Positions 22,503-33,586 of a DNA stretch of 64,000 nt are shown here, piece by piece. This DNA is from Branchiostoma floridae. Taxonomy: Eukaryota > Chordata > Leptocardii > Amphioxiformes > Branchiostomatidae. A program made the translations under genes and the position numbers. The DNA is taken from NCBI RefSeq assembly GCF_000003815.2, contig NC_049985.1, positions 25,579,597 through 25,643,596 on the forward strand, given 5' to 3'. Within the stretch, counting starts at the first letter, position 1, and every line of letters starts with the position of its first letter. The notes under the pieces were generated by a model. That model was not told the origin of the DNA. It saw nothing but the letters and a program-made list of their open reading frames with translations, and did no database searches.

Positions 22503-22628
22503 TTGCTCCTTCTGATTGGTCAGAATGAATCGGCACCGGTGTCGATTTGCATCGACACTGGTGCCGGTGTCGATGCAAATCGACATCGGTGCCGGTGTTG
22601 ATTCATTCTGACCAATCAGGAGGAGCGA
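22503..22628. repeat. Near-perfect 120-bp palindrome
   Basis: Left arm CTCCTTCTGATTGGTCAGAA then TGAATCGGCACCGGTGTCGA; right arm is its inverse ending TTCTGACCAATCAGGAGGAG. The arms themselves contain GGTGTCGAT / ATCGACACC sub-palindromes. The symmetry centre is near 22565. No spacer is present. Confidence 0.9.
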
Positions 22629-24654
22629 TCACACCGGCCTGGCCAGAATCAGTATGTTACTGCGTAATAACCAACGTGGAACGGGGCCTTCTGATTGGTC
22701 CGAGGCGCATGGCTATATGATAATGTCCCATCAGTAAGGTTAGCCGTGTGCATCAACCAAAAATTACCATCAGGTATCAAGGAGATAAGGGTTGCCATGC
22801 TCAAATCAAAGGTTCTAAAATACGCGTTCCGCACGATAAACAATCTAAACTTTATCGTTGAAGAGGGTCATCAGTCACGTATTGATACAGTTACTCCAAG
22901 GTTCTTCAAGCAATGACTGTTTTTAAAGGTGAGGTACAAATTGCCGAAGTCTGACAGCACATCTTGATCACGGAGAATGACCTAATCTCGATCTCGCGAA
23001 AGAACACGAGACTAGGTCAGGCTTGCGTCGATCATCTGCCCATCAATCTAAACTTTAATGTTAAAACCAGAAAGTAAACACTCTCGCGAAAATGCAGAAT
23101 GTTTTCCCGTAGTCTATCATCAAACTACTTGCACACATTACTGTACCAATAAGCTCGTCCTATAGTACTGTGTGCGAGTAAAGAATAGCTAATATCTAAC
23201 CTAAGCCCTGATTGGGTACTGACAGAAAAAGAAAGAAAGAAAAAAAAACAGCAAAAACAATATGTTCCCCCTAACGGAGAAAACATGATAAAATTGTGTA
23301 AGTGTGCTTAGACTAGAGGCGCCATGGAACAATATGGTGTGGAGACGTTGGTACTTATTGTCGATAAGCGAACACTTAACAACCGATTTGTATGCACGAG
23401 ATACGGCACAGTATCGGAGAGACTTTAAAAGGCCGGTATCTCATTGACAAACACTTGGAAATTTTGTACCCAGACTGATAGTCCAGGAGCCAAGACCGTT
23501 TTTTTCTCATTGAGATGAACCAGTATATGTACTACCGTCGATTATTTTTACTTTCGCGTCAGAAGGTACTAGTAGAAGCCAGTTAATTGCACAACGGATT
23601 AACGCACACTTCTGTTAACTGTACGGAATCCCAAAATCCCAAACCGGGCCGGTCCAGCTAGATAGCTTCGCATAATTGCACCGGCCGGATAATTACACAA
23701 AATTCACTGGCAAATAGGCCGTGCAATTAAGCGGATTCTACTGTATTGTATTTCCGCAGTTAGTGCAAAGTCTTACCACAGGATGAAATGCAGGATGTGA
23801 AGGGCTAAAGATCAGAGTTGTTGGAGTGACAGGTAGTGGAATTCAAAGTGGGTAGAATCAATCATTGATCAACTTTATTGGTCAGCTGACGGACATTCCA
23901 GGTCATGGGGTCAATGGAAGAGGCGACTAATTCACAGGGGGAGGGGGGTATTGTTGTATTCAGTCTATTTGTCGTGTTTCTGCAGTTATATTTCCCATAT
24001 ATGATTCACATTCACCATAGAGGTACGTGTTAATCAAAATCTTTATGAACTACAATTTAACAAACAAGACTTAGGAAAAATTCTAAATATTTCACATAGG
24101 TATGAGATCTTGGAATTCTTGCCACATCTGCAATAGCCAAAGTTTGTTTTAATGTATGATGGCAATCGCTGAAATTTTCTTTTTTTTCTCAATATTACCA
24201 CGTAACAAGACCTTAAGTTCACTTCAAGGTTACGGTTTACGCAAGTAGAACTATAATAGCATCTCAGCAAGTCAGAAACATCATGATTGAGACCAACTCA
24301 ATTGCTCACTAAGGGTTTGCTCAATTGCTTCACTAACTGAACCCAATAGTAGAAGCAGGAATTGCGAAGGCTTCTCTGGAAATTCCCAAACCCATAAGTA
24401 GCTTTCTTCCTCTAATGAACAGACGTCATTCAAGTAGACCTCGTTGGTTGGGGTTGCACTCAAAGAGACGAGTCAAGCTGTCAAACACCAATTACTGTCT
24501 TCTTCGTACCTCCCCAGTCTTGTTTACGACCGGGTTGAAGACAAAGTAAGGCGGGGAGAGCAGCTCCCAGTGCGGGTGGCCCGCCCGACCCGTTGCGGTG
24601 ATGGATTGAGCTGGAGACGGATGGAGACACTCGCTAAGCCCCTGTCACACAACC
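22629..24654. other. Intergenic, nothing firmly recognised
   Basis: Contains short open frames (22695-22916, 24043-24270) without recognisable domains. The 24540-24660 segment is GC-richer and ends CCCCTGTCACACAACCG, a phrase partly echoed at 26270-26285 and 43640-43655. Confidence 0.4.
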
Positions 24655-25470
24655 GACGGATGGGATGACCCTGTGGCTCAACTGGTAGCACCCTCATATT
24701 TGAGCTCCTAGTTCCAATTAGTTGGTAATTGGAAAACCGCGGTTCAAACCCGGGGAAGGCCATACGCTTACTGTCTGCTTAGGGGTTTTTGAAGTGTGTA
24801 TATTTCTTGTCAAGAGAGGCCCCTGTAGCATAAAAGTTTAACAGCTCAACAGTTAAGCTCATGGTTCCAATTAGTCAGTATCTTGGAGACCCCAGGTTCA
24901 AATCCTGAGAAGGGCATCTCGGTTGGGACGTAAAATGGGGGTCCTATGTTTGAGGAGGTGCATCAAGCGTGGTGAAGGGGAGGGGGGCTAGCAACTCTCT
25001 CTGCAAAATTAGACCCAGCTAATGAAACAACAAGGACACATGGATGGGATGTTCCTGTAGCTCAACTGGTAGAAGCCTCATATTTTCAAGTGCTCTCCTA
25101 GTTCCAATTAGTTGGTATTTGGGATACCGCGGTTTCAATTCCGATGAAGTTCATACGCTAACTTGATCCTGAGAGTAGTGAATATTTCTTATCAAAGAAG
25201 GTGCCCGTACCTCAACTGGTAGCAGCCTCCAAGACATAGTTCAGCTCCTTGTTCCAATTAGTTGGTAACTGGGAGACTGTGGTTTCAAATACATTGAAGG
25301 CCATACCCTTGCCGACTGCTGAGATGTCCATGTAGCTCAATTGGTAGTTTACAGTTGAGCTCCTGGTTCCAATTAGTTGGTAGCTTGGAGACCTCCAGTT
25401 CAAATCCTGGCGTAAAATGGGGCCCCGTGTTTGAGGAGGTTAAAGGGGAAACAAAGGGCTGGCAGTCCCT
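24655..25470 (+). mobile_element. Local array of tRNA-derived SINE heads (family D)
   Basis: Five heads begin near 24669, 24828, 25052, 25201 and 25328. Each has a GTAGCTCAACTGGTAG-like A-box, the block GTTCCAATTAGTTGGTA and, in most, a GGTTCAAA-type B-box. The whole looks like a roughly 390-bp composite repeated twice: each half ends with a GTAAAATGG...TTTGAGGAGGT block near 24930-24960 and 25414-25442. Single relatives are near 59939 and 62229 (minus). Confidence 0.8.
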
Positions 25471-25779
25471 TTTTGTAAAAATTATAACTTGCGACAGAAA
25501 CAGCAAAGAAACTTGAATGTAAGCTCATTTGTGACGGTAGTCAACATCGTGATACAAGACAAAACCTAAGTCACACATCCGGAACGGAAGTGTGACGTCA
25601 GAAAAGGGTCAAATGTGCTTGGCAGTCGGTATCGGCCCCCGTCTCGGAACGAAACTTTCTGACCTATGTGGCACTAGACACTACAAGGTGAACAACACAG
25701 TCGACAGATTCGGCCATATTTGTTGATCGCAGGGATTTTGCCAATAATCTCGAAATCGCACGAGAGTCGAATTTATTTC

Positions 25780-26124
25780 TGACTTAAAAATGCAACCCCT
25801 GTCTCAAAGGCGTAATGTAGCAAGTCTATCGCTATTCTATCGCTACTTCTATGGTAAATGCTTAACAGAACTTCACTCATTTGTGCTTACAATACGAACT
25901 TTCTCTGCAAGAACCCGTTTTGCCACTTCCACGGAAATAGGAGGAAGTTCCACGCTGAGAGCTTCTTTCCTAAAACTACATCGCTATGGAATAAGCTTCC
26001 ACGGACCTGCATCCCCATGGGGTACAATCTGAAACTGTTTAAGTCAAGGGTTATCAGACAATACAGTATTGTAACCCAAAACGATCGAGCTGCTCCTTGT
26101 TTTGCGGTGGATCTTAAGTAAATA
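25780..26124 (+). pseudogene. LINE C-terminal fragment, frameshifted
   Basis: The first frame reads MQPLSQRRNVASLSLFYRYF and then YGKCLTELHSFV. From about 25900 the signal shifts to another frame with CKNPFCHFHGNRRKFHAESF, then FPKTTSLWNKLP and NLKLFKSRV, stopping at 26121. The PLSxRRxVASLSLFYRYxxGxC...LWNxLP...FKSRV order is characteristic of the C-terminal end of a widespread invertebrate non-LTR element. Frameshift and 5' truncation mark it as dead. Confidence 0.8.
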
Positions 26125-26387
26125 AAAAAAATACCCTACCACACTGACTTATTGGTCTGCAAATGTCGGCCGATCCCTAAATCGCAAAGACTTAGAAAAT
26201 ACCGAGCGTATTACTGCTGAAAATGTCATTTAGGGCGTGCAGACATCGTTGGATCGATGTTTGGCGCTGGTGTGACAGGGGCTTTACACCGACACGAGCC
26301 AACTCAATCCACACGGAGACCCGATGGCGGAGGGTCAGTCGCGTACCTCTATCCATCAATCGTTACCAAAAACATGGTTTGCTTCTT
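26125..26387. other. Intergenic spacer
   Basis: Short spacer between the LINE fragment and the next MITE; GGTGTGACAGGGGCTT near 26270 recurs elsewhere in part. Nothing else seen. Confidence 0.4.
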
Positions 26388-26966
26388 AGACCATGTTGAT
26401 TTGATTATATGGATGTCATCCATGTGAAATCAATTTCGGCGGTTTCAGAAAATAAACTAAAAAGTTTTTGATCATAATGTAAATCATGGACATAGATACC
26501 GAAAGTTAAAAAATTTTTAATTCTTAAGTCAAAGAGGATATGAAAGAACAGAAATGACGAATCTATTTTCCGGTGTAAACATACTCTCTGTCATTTGTGT
26601 CATTGTTGTTGCTTGTATGACATGTGACAACCTTCATGACTACTTACTCTCCAAGCAGAGGTTAGGCTCCGGCTGTTTTTTTAGTCGTTTTTATCGGTTT
26701 TTCTATTTTTTCTTATATCTTGCTGTGTCAAAACCTAACTGGCGTACTTCAAGAAAAATGAGAAAATAGAAAGCCCGATCAAAACGACTAAAAAAACGTT
26801 AAAAAAACAGCCCGAGCCTAACCTCTGCTTGGAGAGTAATGACTACTCAGGTTTCATGATGTACAGTAACATTTTGCTCGGCTTAACTTTTTTTTTTCAT
26901 TCGCCCGCTCGCATCAGTTTGAGGGTTCTCAGACGATGTCATTCATACAATAAAATTAACATGGCC
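26388..26966. mobile_element. MITE family 1 variant, interrupted copy
   Basis: The left end GACCATGTTGATTTGATTAT then ATGGATGTCATCC, and the right end GATGTCATTCATACAATAAA then ATTAACATGGCC, form imperfect inverted termini. The GATGCGAGCG word (seen inverted here as CGCTCGCATC) is shared with copies at 30561 and 55885. A second element (26644-26839) lies inside it. Confidence 0.75.
26644..26839. mobile_element. Nested 196-bp element with exact 7-bp target duplication
   Basis: Termini TTACTCTCCAAGCAGAGGTT then AGGCTC, and the exact inverse at the right end, flanked on both sides by TGACTAC (26637-26643 and 26840-26846). Inner arms include GGCTGTTTTTTTA. It inserted into the family 1 MITE. Confidence 0.9.
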
Positions 26967-27068
26967 TTGGCGATGTTCCGGGTTGTGGAACGGATGTGCA
27001 ATATGATAATGACAATTCATGGGTATTTCTAGCTGTTCAAGATCTGTCTAAGCCATCACTAACGCTTA

Positions 27069-27252
27069 GGTCATATTTACAAACCGGGCCCGACCGGGCA
27101 GCTTTTCAGAACGAAAAGTATCATAAATAAATGGCAACAAACTACGCAAAACGTCCAAATAATTGTGGTGAGCATATAATGCATACTTCTTGATAAACAC
27201 TTTTTCGCTTCCGAACACAACCCGGTCGGGCCCCGGTTCAGAAATGTGACCA
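27069..27252. mobile_element. MITE family 4, copy 1
   Basis: The left end GGTCATATTTACAAACCGGG then CCCGACCGGG, and the right end CCCGGTCGGGCCCCGGTTCA then GAAATGTGACC, are inverted. A second copy is at 44163-44370. Confidence 0.85.
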
Positions 27253-27424
27253 TGGCATTAAGAAAGTCCTTAGAACAGCCACAAATGGTAGCGAAACTAG
27301 TAGAGAATATTCCATCAGTGTACAAAATACAGTTACTCTTAACTCTTAAGTCGGTTGTGAGGTCCACGACATCTACAGATATCGTAATGGACTACTGATG
27401 AGGACCTTGTGTCGGTCTGACGCC

Positions 27425-28465
27425 AGCAGGGATGTACTCAACTGTCTGGGTCCTCAATTCTTTTAAGCGAAGCCTGTTTCTGACGTACGTTGCTTTCTTG
27501 TCTCTTGACACGTGTTTTAACATGTTAATTCTTCCTCCAAAGTCTGTGTTATTAGGGCTTCAGGTTCAGTACCAAGGACAGGCCAAGCATGTTTCTGACG
27601 TGCGCTACTTTCTTGTCTCAGTACTCTTGAAACGCGTTTTAACATGTTAATTCTGCCTCCAAAGTCTGTGTTATTAGGACTGCAGGTTCAGTACCAAGGA
27701 TAGATCTGTCTGGTATTTCTATTCTGTTTGGCGAAGCCATTTTCTGACGTGCGCTACTTTCTTGTCTCTTGACACGTGTTTTAACATGTTAATTCTGCCT
27801 CTAAAGTTTGTCTTATTAGGACTGCAGCTACAGTAACAAGGATAGACCTGTCTGGGTTTTCTTTTCTGTTAGGTGACTTTCTCGTCTCTTGACACCTGTT
27901 TTAACAGGTTAATTCTGCCTCCAAAGTCTGTGCTTTAGGGCTGCAGGTTCAGTACCAAGGATAGGCCTGTCTGGGTTTTCTTTTCTGTTAGGTGACTTTC
28001 TCGTCTCTTGACACCTGTTTTAACAGGTTAATTCTGCCTCCAAAGTCTGTGCTTTAGGGCTGCAGGTTCAGTACCAAGGATAGGCCTGTCTGGGTTTTCC
28101 GTTCTGTCAGGCGATGCCTTTTGCTGACGTGCGCTACTTTCTTGTCTCAGTACCCTTGACACGTGTTTTAACATGTTAATTCTACCTCCAAAGTCTGTGT
28201 TTTTAGGACTGCAGGTTCAGTACCAAGGATAGGCCTGTCTGGGTTTTCCACTCTGTCAGGCGAACCCAGTTTCTGACGTGCGTTGCTTTTTTGTTTCAGT
28301 ACTCTTGACACGTATTTTAACATGTTAATTCGGCCTCCAAAGTTTGTGTTATCAGGGCTGCAGGTTCAGTACCAAGGACAGGCCTGACTGAGTCCTTTAT
28401 TCTGTTAGGCGAAGCCTGTTTCTGACGTGCGAAGCTTTCTTGTCTCTTGACACGTGTTTTAACCG
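27425..28465 (+). repeat. Minisatellite array, about 120/148-bp units
   Basis: The marker CATGTTAATTCT (or CAGGTTAATTCT) recurs at about 27521, 27642, 27786, 27905, 28024, 28172 and 28321, giving spacings of 121, 144, 119, 119, 148 and 149. Each unit also has CCTCCAAAGTCTGTG and GGTTCAGTACCAAGGA. The two 119-bp units near 27872-28109 look identical. The array is related to 31020-32210. Confidence 0.93.
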
Positions 28466-29042
28466 TAGTTGTAGAAGTGAAACTAATTGAATAGTAAAAG
28501 GGGCACTAATGTGGTAGCCTTCAAAAACAACCTTCGAATTTACTCGCATCTTATGACCTATAGTCACCCATATCTACCGCCAACGTAATTCAATGCCTAG
28601 AAGTGGTCTAAGCAAAGTCTTGCGCGACACCAATGAAAAACAGTTCCTGTCCCAAACACCCAACACCGGATTCTTCAAGCAGTTGTTTACGAGATTTTCA
28701 AGACTTGCATCAGTATATATAATCACACAAATTTCTTTTTAGCCCCTTCTGGCTCTTCACCAAGTTATTTGATCTAATCTTTGGACGTCCGTTGTCATAG
28801 CAACGAAGTGACGTGACGTCAGACATGATTAGCTCACAGGTGTGAAATGCGTCAATCCCGACGTGTTGGTCTAAAAACAAACACTTATCAAAAATGATCT
28901 GTGCGAAGTGCACAAAGCGATTGAACTGGATTAAAGGAAGGACCGTCATATAGCTGAGCAAGGGTAACTTGCTTTAGGTTCCATATCATGTATGTGTATT
29001 CAGTTTCATATCTGTTTTCCAGAAATTCTACTACTCGGTACG
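28466..29042. other. Intergenic; short family 1 MITE interior near 28466-28500
   Basis: CGTAGTTGTAGAAGTGAAAC resembles the interior of family 1 MITEs. The rest has no recognised content. Confidence 0.4.
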
Positions 29043-29300
29043 TATAGAGCTATAGGCCTTTGATTTGATTATATAGATGGCATCTTCTGGAAATGCAAAA
29101 ACTGATGCGAACGTACTAAGAAAAAAAATGGCAAAAACATGTGACTCTCATCATGAAAAGTGGTCAGGAAAGTTAAACACATGACTAAACACAAATACGG
29201 AACAACAGATTCTTCATTTTTGTTTCTTTCTATGACATTAGCATTTGATATTTTGATGTTTTGCAATCTATGGCATATATATATATATATGTGCTGATAT
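29043..29300. mobile_element. Truncated family 1 MITE
   Basis: TTTGATTTGATTATATAGAT then GGCATCTTCTGG and AAAACTGATGCGAACG match the start of the copy at 55885-56508, and the following GATTCTTCATTTTTGTTTCT also aligns. No right end was found; an (AT)n tract follows. Confidence 0.6.
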
Positions 29301-29706
29301 TGCAAATGCCCTTTGTACGTTGTACAATATGGTTGAAAACGTTTTCTTGGAACTTTTGAAAATTCATGCGCGCGTGGACGAATCAACATGGACTAAATAA
29401 AAACCTTATAAAGTCAAAACTGTATTGGCATTCACCCGTGCATTGCAGCCACCTGGTCATAGCGGTCAATTTTTTGTCAATCTTTTGTATTTTTCCCATT
29501 GACATAAGCATTAAGAATCTGTCTAAAGCGGCCAACTGTCTAACTCACACTATTTAGGTCCCAGTCATATGCCACCGCTCTCGGCCGATCCTATTATCCT
29601 GATTGGTATACTCCAGTCATATCTAACATTTACCTTTAACAAGTAGAGAAATATTCAATGTACTTCTAATTCTATCATGTCCCGACTCCATATCTGTCCA
29701 CCAAGG

Positions 29707-29708
<2 letters not shown>

Positions 29709-29757
<49 letters not shown>
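29709..29757 (+). repeat. (AT)n microsatellite
   Basis: About 49 bases of uninterrupted AT. Confidence 0.98.
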
Positions 29758-29759
<2 letters not shown>

Positions 29760-29839
29760 GCTATGCAAAAGAGAAGTAGTGTTCTAACACTGTGAAATAC
29801 ACTACATATCGCCATATTTTCTGTTATGTTAGATTATTG

Positions 29840-29925
29840 TTAATGATACGTGTTATTTGCCATACATTGTACCTGTCGCAATCGTGTGCAAATAAACTTG
29901 ACTTGACTTGACTTGACTATTATCT
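29840..29925 (+). mobile_element. LINE 3' tail with (TTGAC)n end
   Basis: ATACATTGTACCTGTCGCAA then CGTGTGCAAATAAACTTGAC and further ACTTG repeats form a 3' UTR ending in a short tandem tail. A sister tail with a (CATT)n end lies at 63188-63245. No coding remains. Confidence 0.65.
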
Positions 29926-30560
29926 ACGCCGGGCTCACAATATTCTGCTTTCCGTGCTGCATCGGGAAATCAAAATGTGGACTCAACTTGGACACTTTTA
30001 ATGTGTTTGAACAAAGAAAAACACTACTAACGTAGTTGATGCCAAGAGTTTCCAATTAAGTGCCTTACAATTTACGGGGCTGTTTATTTCGACTCAGATT
30101 TGTGGCACATTGTCACTTCTGTGCAGTTGTGCACTCCGAAGATTACGGGTATTAGGAGGTACTTTACAGAGCCTCGAAAATTGCAAAATCGCATCAGTCA
30201 TCACAGGGAGAAAGAAGGAACTTTCATGTCCTGTGGACTATCAATTTTTGATGGAAGCAAGAACGTCCTCTAGGGGAAACCATAACTGACATGTTCATCT
30301 ATTTTATGTTTGCAGTGTGGCTGTAGCAAAGTTACACTTCAGCATTTTCATAAATCATAAGCACCCGTTTTCACCAGTAACTACCACTTGTGCATGACAG
30401 CCAGGAAATAAGAATTCTTTGTCATTAGCAAGGGCAAACATTCAATACTTGAAATGGTGCTTCTGCCTTAAAGAGAGGAGATGTTTTCTCCGTCCTAATG
30501 ATGTAACCGGTAACATTCAAGTGGCCTTGGGGTCTTGTTACGTGATGATTATCGAGGTTA
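29926..30560. other. Intergenic, nothing recognised
   Basis: No coding or repeat structure identified. Confidence 0.4.
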
Positions 30561-30942
30561 GGCCATGTTGATATTATTATATGGATGACATCCGCGGGCA
30601 GATCAATTTGGGCCGTTTCCCACAAAAGGATTTTCGTCTATACTGTAAATTACACAAATCAGCTGCAAAATGAGCAGATATATGCCTTACATTACAAAAA
30701 AAATAAGGGAAAACGGATTGAGACGTCGTAGACTCCCAAAGTCAAATGCAATGTAAAAGAAGATGTGAAGGAACAAAAAGAAAGAATCTATACCATATAC
30801 CATACTCTGTGTGGCTAAGCATTTCTTCAGCCTTCCGGACCACTTAGATTTCATATTGAAGGTAATTTGTTTTGCCACGCTCGCATCGGCTTGAGGTTCG
30901 AATTCACAGTAGATGTCATCCATATAATCAATTAACATGGTC
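30561..30942. mobile_element. MITE family 1 variant, complete 382-bp copy
   Basis: The left end GGCCATGTTGATATTATTAT then ATGGATGACATCCG, and the right end ATGTCATCCATATAATCAAT then TAACATGGTC, are inverted. Part of a 154-codon minus-strand frame runs through it; that frame reflects the element, not a gene. Confidence 0.85.
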
Positions 30943-31019
30943 TTAGATTGAGGTTCAGTGCCTAGAGGTTGTCTTTGGCCCTGCTCTGAATAAACTCGTG
31001 CAAAATAAAATTTTGGCTC

Positions 31020-32210
31020 CCCTGAATGTTTTTTAAATTCTCTCGCCAGATTCTGTGTTATCACAACTCCAGATCCAGTAGCAAGGGCAGGTCTATAGGG
31101 TCGACACGCACAAGAGAACAAGAATGTAAATTTTGGCCCCAACTTGTTCATTCTTTCCCCAGGGTCTGTATTATCAGGACTGTGGATTCAGAACCAAGGA
31201 CAGGTTCACAGGGGTTACACACACAAGAGATCAAGAAATCTAACTTTGGTCCCTCTGAACGTGTTTATTCTTTCTCCAGAGTCTGTGTTATTACGACTGT
31301 ACATTCATCACCAAGGACAGGGTCATAGGGGGTACACACTCAAGAGGTCAAGAAATCTAACTTTGGCTCCACTGAACTTGTTTATTCTCTCCCTAAGGTC
31401 TGTATTATCAGGATTGTAGGTTCAGTACCAAGGACAGGTCTACAGGGGTTACTCGCATAAGATCACGAGATCATGGAGAACAGCTTATCAACGGGTTAAC
31501 TCTGCCTCCAGTGTCTGTATTAATAGGACTGTAGGTTCAGTTCCAAGAAAAGGTTCACAGGAGTTGCACGCACAAGAGATCAAAAATCTAACTTCGGTCC
31601 CTCCAAGAAGATTAAAAAAAACCTCTTTGGTCCCTGTGAACGAGTTTAATCTCTCCCCAGGGACTGTACTATCAGCACTGTAGGTTCAGTAACAAGGACA
31701 GGCCTACGGGGGTTACACACAAAAGAGATCAAGAAATCTAAGTTTGGCCCTCTGAACGTGTCTATTCTTTCTCCAGAGTCTGTGTTATCACGACTGTACA
31801 TTCATCACCAAGGACAGGTCTACAGGGGTTTCACACTCAAGAGATCAAGAAATCTAACTTTGAGCCCTCTGAACGTGTTTGATCTCTCCACCGGGACCGT
31901 ACTATCAGCACTGTAGATTCAGAACCAAGGACAGGTCTACAGATGTTGCACAAAGGGGGTCATGAGATCACGTGGAACAGCTTCTGAACGTGTTAATTCT
32001 GCCTCCAGAGTCTATGTTATCAGGATCGTAGGTTCAGTACCAAGGACAGGTTCACAGGAGTTACACGCACACACAATAGATCAAGAAATCTAACTTTGGT
32101 CCATCTGAACGTGTTTGATCTCTCCCCAGTCTGTGTTATCAGCACTGTAGATTCAGTACCAAGGACAGGCCTACAGGGATTACACGTATGCGGTCATGAG
32201 ATCACGGAGA
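31020..32210 (+). repeat. Minisatellite array, about 120-bp unit, nine or more copies
   Basis: The marker CCAAGGACAGG (or close) recurs near 31195, 31310, 31430, 31550, 31692, 31810, 31927, 32041 and 32160. Units read CTGAACGTGTTTATTC, then a TCTGTGTTATCAGGACTGTA-like block, then the marker, then CAGGGGTTACACACAC and AAGAGATCAAGAAATCTAAC. It shares the GGTTCAGTACCAAGGACAGG block with the array at 27425-28465. Confidence 0.93.
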
Positions 32211-32866
32211 ACAGCTTTCGAAGCCAATTTGGAAACTGCCGCTGGTAAAAGTTTGGTTTCGGAGGTAAAATGTTACGGGAGGAAAGGGTTGGGCTTCGCC
32301 TTCGAATACAGTATCCTAGACACAGCGGACGACAACCTACTATCTCCACGGCTTCAAAAAGCCCTATGTATCACCAGTACCTTATCAAGAAACGTACCAA
32401 AAATATCTTTTAAAAAAGGATAAAGAACTACCTTTATCGTATCAATATTGTTGCTCCGTGTATGTGGCATTGTCAGAATAAGCTATCGACTTGACATCTC
32501 TTCACTATCTAAACCAAAAGCAAATATTTGAAAAATAATGAAATGTTGAACTAGTTGTGGAAGAAATACCGGCGCCCTTTGAAGTCGTGACAAGCAAGAT
32601 GATTCCATATTATGCATCGGTCCTTCCGTGAAAACCCGTAGAAAATTTGAAATATGCCTTACTTTGCCCTTGAGGATACCTAATGGGACATCTGAAGCAC
32701 TGTGTGTATTAAAGACGCCTGTCTCCATCTAGAAGACACTCCATTTGAGTGGAGGCGCGCGAACCTTTAAGTAACTGTCCACAGGGACATAAAAAGGACG
32801 TGCTGAGATTATTAGGATTTTCTGTAAAGTGGCGAAGTTCTAACGTTGTTACGTTGCTATATCTTA
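32211..32866. other. Intergenic, nothing recognised
   Basis: The end of the array grades into unique sequence. Open frames at 32196-32423 and 32483-32728 have no recognised content. Confidence 0.4.
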
Positions 32867-32910
32867 GGCCCTGTTGATTTGATTATATGGATGACATACT
32901 CGTGGAACCC
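32867..32910. mobile_element. Solo terminus of the family 1 MITE variant
   Basis: TTAGGCCCTGTTGATTTGAT then TATATGGATGACATAC equals the left end of the copies at 26388 and 30561. No matching right end was found downstream. Confidence 0.65.
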
Positions 32911-33373
32911 CGAAAAGGAAACTCTCATATCTTATATTCTATAAAACTGATAAAATTGTTCCGGAAGATTTAGTTTAGATTGATGGCTGGGAGGTGTGGA
33001 ACATTACAGACAGTTCAGTTTGTGCCCAGATAAGGCCACATGGGCCAAGCCAGTATTCAGCCAATCAGATCGGCCATACGGCTATGACGTCATTTTCCCA
33101 CCAGAGCTGAGCTGAGTGTTCAACTCACTTATTTCTCTGAAGTTTGCCCTTCTATCCCCTATAACTCATTGGTTTAGTCCAGTTCAGAGGTCAAACTACG
33201 TCATAGGCTTCATTAGAAGCACACAGGACAAAGGAACATGTCTACACGTGTTGTTTTCGTCAGACAAATCTCTCTGAAATCGCTCTTTCAGGGGGTAATG
33301 GCTGGTGAAACGTCAGGTACAACTTCCATTTGCACATTTTCTTCGTTATTTTACTGGTCTAACTGGAAAGTTT
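32911..33373. other. Intergenic; CCAAT and CRE-like words near 33053-33098
   Basis: AGCCAATCAGATCGG and TATGACGTCATTTTCC occur within 45 bases of each other, as in some promoters. No transcript evidence and no obvious first exon directly beside them. Confidence 0.25.
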
Positions 33374-33586
33374 CTAGGCATTTTTGGTAATTTTAAGCAA
33401 GTTTCCTTGGTTGTTTACATCGTGGAGAGTTGTCAGCGCCGACTTCTTTGGTAGCTCAGTGCCTTGAAAAAATTGTTCATGTTTTTGAAGTTGGAAGGTT
33501 TCGTGTCTGGAGTTGCCTTGCCCATATGTTTTGTATGGAAGAATGGTCACTGGTGCGCCAGTTTTTCCGGCAAAAAACATTTCTAG
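33374..33586 (-). CDS. Speculative second exon, unknown protein
   Basis: On the minus strand a TGCGTGTTGCAG acceptor ends at 33587 and an open frame of 70 codons follows to a stop at 33376-33374. Its peptide (LEMFFAGKTGAPVTILPYKT at the start, LLKITKNA at the end) is not one I recognise. It has no strong compositional bias and no repeat similarity in the window. If joined in phase 0 to the candidate exon at 34219-34097 it gives a 111-residue protein. Support is limited to phase agreement and splice consensus, so it may be chance. Confidence 0.2.
   Translation of the reverse strand, partial: LEMFFAGKTGAPVTILPYKTYGQGNSRHETFQLQKHEQFFQGTELPKKSALTTLHDVNNQGNLLKITKNA

Noticed and set aside
24661-24760. 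tRNA-like A- and B-boxes suggesting tRNA genes (also 532, 25047, 44055).
   Set aside because: No clover-leaf stems or anticodon loop can be formed; the same sequences recur with conserved non-tRNA bodies, as SINEs do.
30687-31151. 154-codon minus-strand ORF.
   Set aside because: It runs from the minisatellite array through a family 1 MITE; parts recur wherever these repeats do.
32873-32910. A frame reading FDYMDDILVEP, resembling the YMDD catalytic box of reverse transcriptases (also DYMDDI in the minus-strand frame at 30687-31151).
   Set aside because: The motif is the translation of a MITE terminus (TTGATTATATGGATGACAT) that occurs at both ends of several elements in inverse orientation. 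No flanking RT motifs are present.
33053-33100. CCAAT and CRE-like words suggesting a promoter.
   Set aside because: No first exon or initiator could be tied to them; such short words occur by chance at this scale.
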